Origin: Variovorax sp. DXTD-1
Lineage (GTDB): Bacteria; Pseudomonadota; Gammaproteobacteria; Burkholderiales; Burkholderiaceae_C
Reading direction: 5' to 3'
Length of the DNA: 64,000 nucleotides
Assembly (NCBI RefSeq): GCF_003984625.1
Contig: NZ_RWKH01000002.1
Coordinates: forward strand, 215,392 to 279,391
A program made the position numbers and the translations under genes. The notes under the pieces were generated by a model. The model did not search any database and was not told the DNA's origin. It worked only from the letters and a program-made list of their open reading frames with translations. Below are positions 23,924 through 32,312 of the stretch, piece by piece (position 1 is the first letter of the stretch; each line of letters opens with the position of its first letter).

Positions 23924-25221
23924 CAAGCCTGCGGGTTGTTGCGCGCGTGAACCGCGCGGTACCCGATGTCCTTGCGGTACTGCGCGCCGTCGAAGTTGAT
24001 GCGCGCCGCCACTTCATAAGCCCGCTGCTGCGCGAGCTTCACGCTGTCCGCCAATACGGTGACGCAAAGCACGCGGCCACCGCTGGTCTTCAGTTCGCCG
24101 TCTTGCTGCGTGGTGCCGGCATGGAACACCACGGCATCGGGCGCCTCGGCCGGAATGCCCGTGATGCGGTCGCCCTTGCGCGGCGACAGCGGGTAGCCGT
24201 GCGCCGCCATCACCACACCCAGCGCCACGCGCCGATCCCATTGCAGCTCGACCTGGTCGAGCGTGCCGTCGGTCGCGTGCCAGAACACTTCGAACAGGTC
24301 GGACTTGAGCCGCATCATGATCGGCTGCGTCTCGGGGTCGCCCATGCGGCAGTTGAACTCGAGCGTCTTGGGGTGGCCCGACGGATCGATCATGAGGCCG
24401 GCGTAGAGAAAGCCGGTGTACGGAATGCCGTCTTTTTCCATGCCGCGGATCGTCGGCAGGATGATCTCGCGCATGGCACGCGCGTGCACCTCGGCCGTGA
24501 CCACGGGCGCGGGCGAATAGGCGCCCATGCCGCCGGTGTTGGGCCCTTCGTCGTTGTCGAGCAGGCGCTTGTGGTCCTGGCTGGTGGCCAGCGCGGTCAC
24601 GTTCTTGCCGTCGCACAGCACGATGAAGCTGGCTTCCTCGCCCTGCAGGAATTCTTCGATGACGACGCGCGCGCCGCCGTCGTTGTGGGACACGCCGAAC
24701 TTGTTGTCGACCAGCATGAAGTCGACCGCCTCGTGGGCTTCCTGCGCCGTCATGGCCACCACCACGCCCTTGCCCGCGGCCAGGCCGTCGGCCTTGACGA
24801 CGATGGGCGCGCCCTTGGCATCGATGTACGCGTGGGCCGCGGCCGCATCGGTAAAGGCTTCGTACTCGGCCGTGGGAATCTTGTGGCGCTTCATGAACGC
24901 CTTCGAAAACGCCTTGGAGCTTTCGAGCTGCGCCGCGGCCTGCGTGGGGCCGAAGATGCGCAGGCCGTGCGCGCGGAATTCATCCACCACGCCGGCAGCC
25001 AATGGCGCCTCGGGGCCGACCACGGTCAGAGCGATCTTTTCCTTCATGGCCCACTCGCGCAGCGCGGCGGGCTCGGTGATGTCGATGCAGTCGTAGCGCT
25101 CGTCGCTCACGGTGCCACCGTTGCCCGGCGCCACATACACGCGGCTGACCCGGTTGGCCTGCGCCAGGCGCCACGCCAAGGCGTGTTCGCGGCCCCCTCC
25201 TCCAATTACCAGTACCTTCAT
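23923..25221 (-). CDS. purD: Phosphoribosylamine-glycine ligase
   Basis: PurD performs the second step of purine synthesis, ligating glycine to phosphoribosylamine with ATP. The 432-residue protein starts [19 protein letters not shown] and shows [15 protein letters not shown], the ATP-grasp segment [35 protein letters not shown] [18 protein letters not shown] and [12 protein letters not shown] with metal-binding acids. The ATG at 25221 places the glycine-rich loop correctly. It follows yebC by 28 bp. Confidence 0.96.
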   Translation of the reverse strand: MKVLVIGGGGREHALAWRLAQANRVSRVYVAPGNGGTVSDERYDCIDITEPAALREWAMKEKIALTVVGPEAPLAAGVVDEFRAHGLRIFGPTQAAAQLESSKAFSKAFMKRHKIPTAEYEAFTDAAAAHAYIDAKGAPIVVKADGLAAGKGVVVAMTAQEAHEAVDFMLVDNKFGVSHNDGGARVVIEEFLQGEEASFIVLCDGKNVTALATSQDHKRLLDNDEGPNTGGMGAYSPAPVVTAEVHARAMREIILPTIRGMEKDGIPYTGFLYAGLMIDPSGHPKTLEFNCRMGDPETQPIMMRLKSDLFEVFWHATDGTLDQVELQWDRRVALGVVMAAHGYPLSPRKGDRITGIPAEAPDAVVFHAGTTQQDGELKTSGGRVLCVTVLADSVKLAQQRAYEVAARINFDGAQYRKDIGYRAVHARNNPQA

Positions 25222-25249
25222 TCGCAGGCCTTCATTCGCTGTATGTCGT

Positions 25250-25975
25250 TCATTCGGAAAGCGCTGCGTTGTGATAGACCTCCTGGACATCGTCCAGGTC
25301 TTCGAGCACATCGAGCAGCTTCTGCATCTTGGCCGCGTCTTCGCCGGTTATTTCGACGGTGTTTTCAGGCCGCATGGTGACCTCGGCCACCTCGGGCTTC
25401 AACCCGGCGGCTTCCAGCGCGTTCTTCACGGCTTCAAAGTCCCCGACGGCGGTGAGCACCTCGATGGCGCCGTCGTCGTCGGTCACCACGTCTTCGGCGC
25501 CGGCTTCGAGCGCGAGCTCCATCACCTTGTCTTCATCGGTGCCGGGCGCAAAGATGATCTGGCCGCAGTGCTTGAATTGAAAGGCCACCGAGCCTTCGGT
25601 GCCCATGTTGCCGCCGTGCTTGGAAAATGCGTGGCGCACTTCGGCCACGGTACGCACGCGGTTGTCGGTCATGGTGTCGACGATGATTGCCGCGCCGCCA
25701 ATTCCGTACCCCTCGTAACGAATTTCTTCGTAATTCACGCCTTCGAGGTTGCCGGTGGCCTTGTCGATGTTGCGCTTGACGGTGTCGATCGGCAGGTTGA
25801 CGGCCTTGGCTTTTTCCACCGCCAGCCGCAACCGGGGGTTAGCACTGAGGTCGCCACCGCCAGTGCGGGCGGCCACCGTGATTTCGCGAATGGCGCGCGT
25901 CCAGAGCTTGCCGCGCTTCTCGTCCTGGCGGCCCTTCCGGTGCTGAATATTTGCCCATTTGCTATGTCCGGCCAT
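25250..25975 (-). CDS. yebC: YebC/PmpR family protein
   Basis: YebC-type proteins act as transcriptional regulators in some bacteria and, from recent work, as translation factors that relieve ribosome stalling. The 241-residue protein begins [20 protein letters not shown], as the family does, and contains [20 protein letters not shown] and [16 protein letters not shown]. The length is typical. It heads the leftward operon to purD and rng and is divergent from the methyltransferase gene at 26092. Confidence 0.95.
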   Translation of the reverse strand: MAGHSKWANIQHRKGRQDEKRGKLWTRAIREITVAARTGGGDLSANPRLRLAVEKAKAVNLPIDTVKRNIDKATGNLEGVNYEEIRYEGYGIGGAAIIVDTMTDNRVRTVAEVRHAFSKHGGNMGTEGSVAFQFKHCGQIIFAPGTDEDKVMELALEAGAEDVVTDDDGAIEVLTAVGDFEAVKNALEAAGLKPEVAEVTMRPENTVEITGEDAAKMQKLLDVLEDLDDVQEVYHNAALSE

Positions 25976-26091
25976 GACTTCTTTCTCGCAATCCTGTGTT
26001 TTCAAAGCAGGCTCCGAGTTTACTGTCCGGCGCACACAACGGCCCGGGCGGCGGCGCCAAAGCGGCCAGGTCTTTTGGTGATAATCCTTCG

Positions 26092-26880
26092 ATGACGCCA
26101 TCGCCTTCTGTTGCTCCCGGGAATCCGGCCATCCTGCCGCCGCACACCCCCTTGCCCCTGTATTACAAGAACGAGGCGGAGCACCAGGCATTCCTGCGCC
26201 GCATCTTCGACAGCACCGCCGCCGACTACGACCGCATCGAAAGCGTGCTCGCCTTCGGCACTGGTCCGGCATACCGGCGGGCCGCGCTGACGCAGGCCGG
26301 CCTCGTTGCGGGCGCGCAGGTGCTCGACGTCGGCATCGGCACCGGGCTGGTCGCGCGCGAGGCGCTCAAGATCATCGGCCCGACGGGCAAGCTGGTGGGC
26401 GTCGATCCCAGCGTGGGAATGATGGAACAGATCAATCTGCCGGGCGTGGAACTGGTTCCGGGCGTGGCGGAATCGCTGCCCCGGCCCGATGCCAGCTGCG
26501 ACTTCGTGAGCATGGGCTACGCCATGCGCCACATCAGCGACGTGGCTGCCGCGTTCAGCGAGTTCCACCGCGTGCTGCGCCCCGGCGGACGCCTGGTGGT
26601 GCTCGAAATCACCAAGCCGCAGGGCCGCATCGCCACCGCCCTGCTCAAGGGCTACATGCGCGCTGTGGTGCCGTTGATTGCCCGCGTCGTCGGCCGCCGC
26701 AGCAACACCTCGGAGCTGTGGCGCTACTACTGGGACACCATCGAAGCCTGCATTCCGCCCGAGCGCGTGCTGGAGGCATTGCGCGCCGCGGGGTTCACCG
26801 AAGTGCGGCGGCATGCGAGCCTGGGCGTTTTTTCCGAATACATGGCCCGCAAGCCAGAAAACACCGTCGAGGCCGGCTGA
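26092..26880 (+). CDS. UbiE-like class I methyltransferase
   Basis: The 262-residue protein has the SAM-binding motif [15 protein letters not shown] at about 83-96, motif II-like [12 protein letters not shown], and motif [18 protein letters not shown], in the UbiE/Coq5 arrangement. It is the first gene of the rightward half of the pigment-lipid cluster, 1 bp before the chorismatase gene. A C- or O-methylation of an aromatic or polyene intermediate is a reasonable inference. The true ubiE should be elsewhere. The ATG at 26092 is chosen because an earlier frame overlaps the yebC promoter region. Confidence 0.8.
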   Translation: MTPSPSVAPGNPAILPPHTPLPLYYKNEAEHQAFLRRIFDSTAADYDRIESVLAFGTGPAYRRAALTQAGLVAGAQVLDVGIGTGLVAREALKIIGPTGKLVGVDPSVGMMEQINLPGVELVPGVAESLPRPDASCDFVSMGYAMRHISDVAAAFSEFHRVLRPGGRLVVLEITKPQGRIATALLKGYMRAVVPLIARVVGRRSNTSELWRYYWDTIEACIPPERVLEALRAAGFTEVRRHASLGVFSEYMARKPENTVEAG

Positions 26881-26881
26881 C

Positions 26882-27910
26882 GTGCGAGTACAGGGCGAAA
26901 TTTCTCATCTGCGCGTCGAGCGCCTTTCACTGTCCGACAGCCTTGCGCTGACCGCCAACGGCACCGCGCCTTTTGCGGCGCTCGGCTACGGCACGCCGCA
27001 CGGGCTGGCATGGATGCCGACCGTCAACGCGCGTGTGCTTTCCCCGCAGGGCGCCATGGCCGACGTGTGGCACGTGAACGGCGGGCAGGTCCAATCGGGC
27101 ACCACCGGCATCGCACGCTGGCGCAGCAACGGCCACTGGCTGCTCGGCGCCATCGACATCGACGAATCCGCGGAAAAACAGAACCTCGCCGAAATCGCGC
27201 ACAGCGCCTACCGCGACCTCTTCAAGACGCTCGACCACGCCGCCACGCCGCACCTGCTGCGCATCTGGAACTACCTGCCGCAGATCAATGCCGACGGCGG
27301 CGGGCTGGAGCGATACCGCCAGTTCAACCTCGGTCGGCAAGAAGCGTTTTTCGAGGCCGGCCGCGCTGCCTTCGAAGGCGCCCCTGCGGCGTGTGCGCTG
27401 GGCATTCACCAGGGCGCGTTGTCCATTCGGTTCCTGGCCGGGCAAACGGCGCCCGTGCCGGTCGAGAATCCGCGCCAGGTTTCGGCCTACCGCTATCCCG
27501 AAACCTACGGCCCGCGCTCGCCCACCTTTTCGCGCGCCGCGCTGGCGGATGTCGGCAATGGCGACGTGGCGCTTTTCATCTCGGGCACCGCGAGCATCGT
27601 GGGCCACGAAACCGTTCACCAGGGAGACGTGCTGGAGCAAACGCGCGAAACGCTGCGCAACCTCGAGGCGGTGATCGCGGCGGCCAACAGCCAGGTCACG
27701 GCCACGTTTTCGCTCGCCATGCTCGACTGCGTGGTTTATGTGCGCCGTCCGGCCGACACCGACGCGGTGCGCAGCGTGCTCGAGAACGCGCTGGGCGCCG
27801 ACGCGCCGATGATTCGCCATGCGGTCTACCTGGAGGCGGACATCTGCCGCAGCGACCTGCTGGTGGAGATCGAAGCCCATGCCGTCGCGCCGGGTTGCCT
27901 GCGGGCCTGA
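26882..27910 (+). CDS. Chorismatase, XanB2/FkbO/Hyg5 family
   Basis: Chorismatases remove pyruvate from chorismate. XanB2-type enzymes yield 3- and 4-hydroxybenzoate, the starter units of xanthomonadin and aryl polyenes. The 342-residue protein shows the family pattern, with LLRIWNYLPQINADGGGLER at about 125-144, QFNLGRQEAFFEAG, and the C-terminal ISGTASIVGHETVHQGD and QTRETLRNLEAVI. It starts with GTG at 26882, 1 bp after the methyltransferase stop. This gene is the best evidence that the cluster makes an aryl-type product. The product spectrum cannot be read from sequence alone. Confidence 0.85.
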   Translation: MRVQGEISHLRVERLSLSDSLALTANGTAPFAALGYGTPHGLAWMPTVNARVLSPQGAMADVWHVNGGQVQSGTTGIARWRSNGHWLLGAIDIDESAEKQNLAEIAHSAYRDLFKTLDHAATPHLLRIWNYLPQINADGGGLERYRQFNLGRQEAFFEAGRAAFEGAPAACALGIHQGALSIRFLAGQTAPVPVENPRQVSAYRYPETYGPRSPTFSRAALADVGNGDVALFISGTASIVGHETVHQGDVLEQTRETLRNLEAVIAAANSQVTATFSLAMLDCVVYVRRPADTDAVRSVLENALGADAPMIRHAVYLEADICRSDLLVEIEAHAVAPGCLRA

Positions 27911-27941
27911 CCCGTTGTTGCGATTCGACCGGACCGACGAG

Positions 27942-28745
27942 ATGTCGATGACCCGCGTGCTGCGCATTCTCACGACCATTCCGCTCGCGTTGATGCTCTA
28001 CGCGCTGCTGCTGTTTCTGGGCCTGATTTCGCTGGCCTGGAACTTCGTCGCCATGCTGCTTTATCCGGTGATGCCGGAGGCACCCGCACGCAAGCTGGGC
28101 CGCCTGACCATCGCCCTTGCCTACCGCATGTTCTGGGGCCTGGCCTCGGTGACCGGGATGATGCGCATCGATGCGAGCTGCCTCGACCCGATGCGCAGCG
28201 AGCCCGGCGTGATCTTCGTTGCCAACCACCCCACGATGCTCGATGCGCTGTTGCTGGTGGCGCGGCTGCCGCGCAGCGCCTGCATCATGAAGGCCGACCT
28301 GCTGCGCAACATCTTTCTTGGCGCGGGTGCGCGTCTTGCGCGCTACATCAGCAACGAATCGGCGCGCACCATGGTGCGCCTGGCCGTGGCAGACCTCCGC
28401 AACGGCGGGCAGCTGGTCATTTTTCCGGAAGGCACGCGCACGGTAACGCCGCCGCTCAATCCCTTCGGACACGGCGTGACACTGATTGCCAAGCTCGCGC
28501 AGGCACCCATCCAGACCGTGTTCATCGAAACCGATTCGCCGTACCTCAGCAAAGGCTGGCCGCTGTGGCGCGTGCCGCCGCTGCCCATTGTCTTCAAGCT
28601 GCGGCTGGGCGAGCGGTTTGCGCCCTTGCAGGACAGCCACGTGCTGCAATCGGAGCTGGAACAATATTTTCGCCAAAACATGGAACAGCGCGCCACCGAC
28701 GCGTTCCCCGCATGCCAGACGCCTCGCGCACACACCTTGTCCTGA
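27942..28745 (+). CDS. 1-acylglycerol-3-phosphate O-acyltransferase (PlsC-like)
   Basis: The 267-residue protein has one or two N-terminal membrane helices (about 8-42), then the PlsC motifs NHPTMLD with His96 and Asp101, and FPEGTRT at 161-167. It transfers an acyl group from acyl-ACP or -CoA to a hydroxyl. In aryl-polyene clusters such enzymes are thought to attach the polyene chain to a lipid carrier. ATG 27942 is used; an in-frame ATG at 27948 is equally possible. Its end overlaps the next gene by 34 bp. Confidence 0.85.
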   Translation: MSMTRVLRILTTIPLALMLYALLLFLGLISLAWNFVAMLLYPVMPEAPARKLGRLTIALAYRMFWGLASVTGMMRIDASCLDPMRSEPGVIFVANHPTMLDALLLVARLPRSACIMKADLLRNIFLGAGARLARYISNESARTMVRLAVADLRNGGQLVIFPEGTRTVTPPLNPFGHGVTLIAKLAQAPIQTVFIETDSPYLSKGWPLWRVPPLPIVFKLRLGERFAPLQDSHVLQSELEQYFRQNMEQRATDAFPACQTPRAHTLS

Positions 28746-29488
28746 TCCCCAGCTACAACACGGGCGAACGCCTGTTTTCGACCGTCGAAGCGGCGCGCGC
28801 CCAATGGAACCCCGTGTGGGTGGTGGTGGACGGCAGCACGGACGGCACCGGCGAGCGCCTGCAGCAAATGGCCGCCAGCGACCCGGGCCTGCGCGTTTGG
28901 CTGCTGCCGCACAACCGGGGCAAGGGCGCGGCCGTGCTGCATGGCCTGCGCGCGGCACGCGAGGCCGGCTTCACGCATGCGCTGACCATGGATTCCGACG
29001 GCCAGCACCCGGCCGACCTGATTCCCTCTTTCATGACCGCATCGCAGGCGCGGCCTGAAACCATGGTGCTCGGGCGCCCGGTGTTCGATGCCTCCGCCCC
29101 GCTGCTGCGCGTGCGCGGAAGGCGCGTGTCCAACGGCTGGACCCAGCTCGAAACCCTGTTCGCCGGCGTCGGCGATTCGCTCTACGGATTTCGCGTGTAC
29201 CCGGTGGCCGACCTGATCGCCGTGATGGCGCGGCAGCCGTGGATGCGCCGCTTCGACTTCGACACCGAAGCGGTCGTGCGGCTGGCCTGGCGCGGCGTCA
29301 AGCCCGTGAACATCGATGCGCCGGTGAAATACCTGACCGCCGAGGAAGGCGGGGTTTCGCACTTCCGCTATGGGCGCGACAACGTGCTGCTGACGTGGAT
29401 GCACACGCGGCTGATGGTCGAGTTCGTCTTGCGGCTGCCCGCGCTGCTGTGGCGCAAGGCGCGGCGCTTGCCGCCCTTTCAGCCCTGA
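28712..29488 (+). CDS. Family 2 glycosyltransferase
   Basis: The 258-residue protein opens with the GT-A fold pattern: LVLIPSYNTGERLFSTVEAA, VVVDGSTDGTGER, NRGKGAAVLHGL and the metal-binding TMDSDGQHPAD. The arrangement recalls DPM/PgaA-like enzymes, and no membrane helix is evident except a weak one near the C-terminus. It probably glycosylates the pigment lipid or its carrier, by analogy with aryl-polyene and xanthomonadin clusters. It is the last gene of the rightward operon and converges with the reductase gene 13 bp away. Confidence 0.85.
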   Translation: MPDASRTHLVLIPSYNTGERLFSTVEAARAQWNPVWVVVDGSTDGTGERLQQMAASDPGLRVWLLPHNRGKGAAVLHGLRAAREAGFTHALTMDSDGQHPADLIPSFMTASQARPETMVLGRPVFDASAPLLRVRGRRVSNGWTQLETLFAGVGDSLYGFRVYPVADLIAVMARQPWMRRFDFDTEAVVRLAWRGVKPVNIDAPVKYLTAEEGGVSHFRYGRDNVLLTWMHTRLMVEFVLRLPALLWRKARRLPPFQP

Positions 29489-29501
29489 CGAACACGGGCG
29501 G

Positions 29502-30233
29502 TTAAATCATTCCGCCGTTGATCGAAATCACCTGCCCTGTGATGTAGGCCGCCTCGTCGCTGGCCAGGAACGAAGCCAGCGCCGCCACTTCCTGCGGCGT
29601 TCCGGCGCGCTTCATCGGGACCATCTGGTTGACCATGGCGGGGTCGAAGGTTGCGTCGGCCATGGGCGACGCGATGATGCCCGGCGCAATGGCGTTGACC
29701 GTGACACCGCGCGACGCCACTTCGAGCGACAACGCCTTGGTCGCACTGTTGAGCGCACCCTTGGCGGCGGCATAGTTGACCTGTCCGCGGTTGCCGGTCA
29801 GCGCCGAGACGGACGAGATATTGAGCACGCGGCCCCAACGCGTGCGCATCATCGGCAGCAGCAGCGGCTGCGTCACGCGAAAGAAGCCGTTGAGCGAAAT
29901 GTCGATGACCTTGTGCCACTGCTCGGCGCGCATGCCGGGCAGCACTGCGTCGTCGTGCACGCCGGCGTTGTTCACGACGATCTGGATCGCCCCGTCTTCG
30001 AGCATGCGCTCGCACGCCACGCGGCAGGCTTCATCACTCCGCAAATCGAACACATGGCACTCGGCCTTGCCGCCCGCGGCCGCAATCGTGGCCGCCAACT
30101 GCTCCACCGCTTCGGGACGCGAGTTGGCGTGCAGCAGCACCGTTGCGCCGTCGCGCGCCAGGCGCTCGGCCATGGCGGCGCCCAATGCGCCGCTGGCACC
30201 GGTGATCAGTGCGCGTTTTCCTTCAAGACTCAT
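29502..30233 (-). CDS. 3-oxoacyl-ACP reductase, FabG-like
   Basis: This is a short-chain dehydrogenase with the NADPH motif TGASGALG (11-18), NNAG at 88-91 and the catalytic Ser141, Tyr154 and Lys158 in SS-x12-YAAAK. The 243-residue length is typical. In this cluster it would reduce the beta-keto group made in each elongation round of the polyene chain. It is the last gene of the leftward operon and overlaps the dehydratase gene by ATGA. Confidence 0.9.
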   Translation of the reverse strand: MSLEGKRALITGASGALGAAMAERLARDGATVLLHANSRPEAVEQLAATIAAAGGKAECHVFDLRSDEACRVACERMLEDGAIQIVVNNAGVHDDAVLPGMRAEQWHKVIDISLNGFFRVTQPLLLPMMRTRWGRVLNISSVSALTGNRGQVNYAAAKGALNSATKALSLEVASRGVTVNAIAPGIIASPMADATFDPAMVNQMVPMKRAGTPQEVAALASFLASDEAAYITGQVISINGGMI

Positions 30234-30703
30234 GAGGTGGTCGCTCCGGTTACCAGCGGCGTGTTCAGCACCACCACGGCGCGGCCTTCGGCCAGCATGA
30301 GGCCGTCGCTGTCCTTCACCGCGAATTCATAGAGGATCTGGTTCGTGTCGCCCGAGAGGCGCCGTGCCTGCACCTGCAGCGCGCCGGCAACGTCGTCGAG
30401 CCGCGCGACCGAGAAGCGCGCGTTGCGCGCGCTCGCCAGAAAGCCGGCCGACGGCGTGCTTCCTTCGGCGGCCAGCAGACCGCCGTGCAGCGCCATCGCC
30501 TGCGCGGCGTATTCGATGGCACTGGGCGCGAGCAGGCCGCCCGCGGTGCGCAGCGGATTGTCCGGCTGCCCATGGGTGCGGGTGCTGCAGTGGATGGACT
30601 CGGCGTCCCAGCGGTCGAGGCGGTCGAGCAGGCACATGCTGCCGCTGTGCGGAATGCGCTGCGCAATACCCGCACGGTCGAGCGTTTGGGGGGCCGTTGT
30701 CAC
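30230..30703 (-). CDS. ApeP-like hotdog dehydratase
   Basis: The 157-residue protein has the pattern IPHSGSMCLLDRLDRWDAES and SAIEYAAQAMALHGGLLA, typical of the 3-hydroxyacyl-ACP dehydratases of aryl-polyene clusters (single hotdog domain). It would form the trans double bond after FabG reduction. The GTG start at 30703 overlaps the methyltransferase stop by GTGA, and its stop overlaps the FabG-like ATG. No in-frame ATG fits. Confidence 0.82.
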   Translation of the reverse strand: MTTAPQTLDRAGIAQRIPHSGSMCLLDRLDRWDAESIHCSTRTHGQPDNPLRTAGGLLAPSAIEYAAQAMALHGGLLAAEGSTPSAGFLASARNARFSVARLDDVAGALQVQARRLSGDTNQILYEFAVKDSDGLMLAEGRAVVVLNTPLVTGATTS

Positions 30704-31473
30704 GCGGAAGGCTCCAGGTCGGCCACCAGCAGCACGTTGGCAAAGGGCGTGCCTTCGCTCATGGGCATGCTCTGCACGCTGAAACCCAGCCGCTGCAGCC
30801 CCGCGATCCAATCGGCCAGCGGACGGCCCCAGGTAGGCGACACCTTGTGGCCGCGGATGCGCGTTACCGTGCGGTCGACCCACTGGCTGATGGCAAAGCC
30901 GCGCTTGCTCGATGCATCGCCCACGCGCAGCAGCAGCCGTGCGTTCGGGTTGCCGCCGCGCTGCAATGCATCGCGCACGCGCTGCAGAACGCCGTCCTGC
31001 GCCTCGATGTTCACGTAGTGCAGCACGTCGAGGATCACGACCAGGTCGCAGTCCGGCAGCGCCGCCGAGCACATGTCGGCGCAGACCAGCTTCGGTGCCG
31101 GTTGCAGGTGGCCGATGGAGGCCTCGGCACGTGCCACGTCCTTGGGCATCAGCTCGATGCCGGTGTATTCGGCCGCCGCCGGCGTCGGCTTCCACGAAGC
31201 CGGCCAGCGGCCCCGTGCCTGCATCTGGCTCATCGATGCGAGCAGGCTCGCGAAGAGCCCCTGCCCGCAGCCGATGTCGACCACGCGGCGATGCTCCGCG
31301 CCGATCAAGCCGCGCTCGAGCAGACCGCGAAACACCGGGTCGCGCCCCAGCTTGCCGCGCGCGAAGTGCCAGGCAAAGCTGCCGCCCTTCTTGTAGGGAA
31401 CGGTGGCGGCCTCATGCAGTTCGCGCCATGCGCTATCGGTCGTGCCGGTCGAAGAAGGCAGCACCGCGCTCAT
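30700..31473 (-). CDS. Class I SAM-dependent methyltransferase
   Basis: The 257-residue protein contains the SAM motif VVDIGCGQGLFASLL at about 65-79, YTGIELMPKDVA for the ribose contact, and CDLVVILDVLHYVNIEAQDG as the post-motif segment. Its target is unknown; O-methylation of the aryl ring is known for xanthomonadin-like products and is the leading guess. ATGA overlaps with the deacetylase gene upstream and a GTGA overlap with the dehydratase gene downstream show a single operon. Confidence 0.85.
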   Translation of the reverse strand: MSAVLPSSTGTTDSAWRELHEAATVPYKKGGSFAWHFARGKLGRDPVFRGLLERGLIGAEHRRVVDIGCGQGLFASLLASMSQMQARGRWPASWKPTPAAAEYTGIELMPKDVARAEASIGHLQPAPKLVCADMCSAALPDCDLVVILDVLHYVNIEAQDGVLQRVRDALQRGGNPNARLLLRVGDASSKRGFAISQWVDRTVTRIRGHKVSPTWGRPLADWIAGLQRLGFSVQSMPMSEGTPFANVLLVADLEPSA

Positions 31474-32312
31474 CGCTTCAGGCCCTCGGGCAAGGTGACG
31501 GCGCTGAGGCCTTCGGCGCGCAGGCGTTCGAGCAACAAGGGCAATACCTCCAACAACACTGGGTTTCCTTCAGGGGTGCGCGCGGCGTTGCCGTCGTGCA
31601 GAAGCAGGATGTCGCGCGCCTGCAGGTTGCGGGCAAGGCGCGCCATGACCTTGGCGGGATCGCCTTCGCGCGTGTCGAAGCCCCGGCGGGTCCAGCTCAC
31701 GAGCGAAAGGCGGAGGCGGTGCAGCACCGGCTCGAGGAACGGGTTGCGCAGGCCGGCCGGTGCACGGAAACAGGTCGGGCGCTGGCCCGTGATTTCCGTC
31801 AGGATTTCTTGCGCCCGTGCGATCTCGCTCGCAAAGCCGCGCGGCCCGAGAAAAGAAAAATTGTGCCGATGCCGCGCGGTGTGGTTCTGAATGCTGTGGC
31901 CCCGTGCCACGATCTCGCGCGCGAGCGCCGGATGCGCAAGCACGCGCTCGGCAATGCAGAAGAAGGTGGCACGCTGGCCATGCACGTCCAGCAGGTCGAG
32001 CACCCGGGGCGTGACCTCGGGCTCGGGGCCGTCGTCGACGGTGATGGCCACTTCGCGCCGGGCGCCGGCCGCCTCGGGCAGGCGCGTGACGTTGGGCCCC
32101 AGAAGACTGCTGCGCGGCGTGAGCCCCGCGCCGGTGATGAGCGCATGGTTCAGCACGACGGCGCCGATGGCCCAGGGCATCGCCCCCGGCACCAGCGCGC
32201 CCGCGCCAATGGCGACCACGTGCACGGCCGCGCTCGCGCGAATGGCCGGCGGCCAGGGCCACGATTCAGACGGTGCGGTGGATGCGGATGACATGGCGTG
32301 GGATTTTCCCAT
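31470..32312 (-). CDS. Polysaccharide deacetylase-like protein
   Basis: The 280-residue protein has a hydrophobic N-terminal region (about 25-60), then a NodB-homology domain: AITVDDGPEPEVTPRVLDLL with the catalytic Asp-Asp, HSIQNHTARHRH with metal-binding His residues, and a later LLLHDGN. Enzymes of this type remove acetyl groups from carbohydrate or similar substrates. A role in modifying the glycosylated carrier of the pigment is only inferred. Start MGKSHAM overlaps the exporter stop (TGATG). Confidence 0.82.
   Translation of the reverse strand: MGKSHAMSSASTAPSESWPWPPAIRASAAVHVVAIGAGALVPGAMPWAIGAVVLNHALITGAGLTPRSSLLGPNVTRLPEAAGARREVAITVDDGPEPEVTPRVLDLLDVHGQRATFFCIAERVLAHPALAREIVARGHSIQNHTARHRHNFSFLGPRGFASEIARAQEILTEITGQRPTCFRAPAGLRNPFLEPVLHRLRLSLVSWTRRGFDTREGDPAKVMARLARNLQARDILLLHDGNAARTPEGNPVLLEVLPLLLERLRAEGLSAVTLPEGLKR

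Noticed and set aside
26092..26880. Assignment as the housekeeping ubiE/menaquinone methyltransferase
   Set aside because: It is UbiE-like but sits in a chorismatase-led cluster, away from ubiquinone genes such as ubiB/ubiJ. A cluster-specific methyltransferase is more likely.
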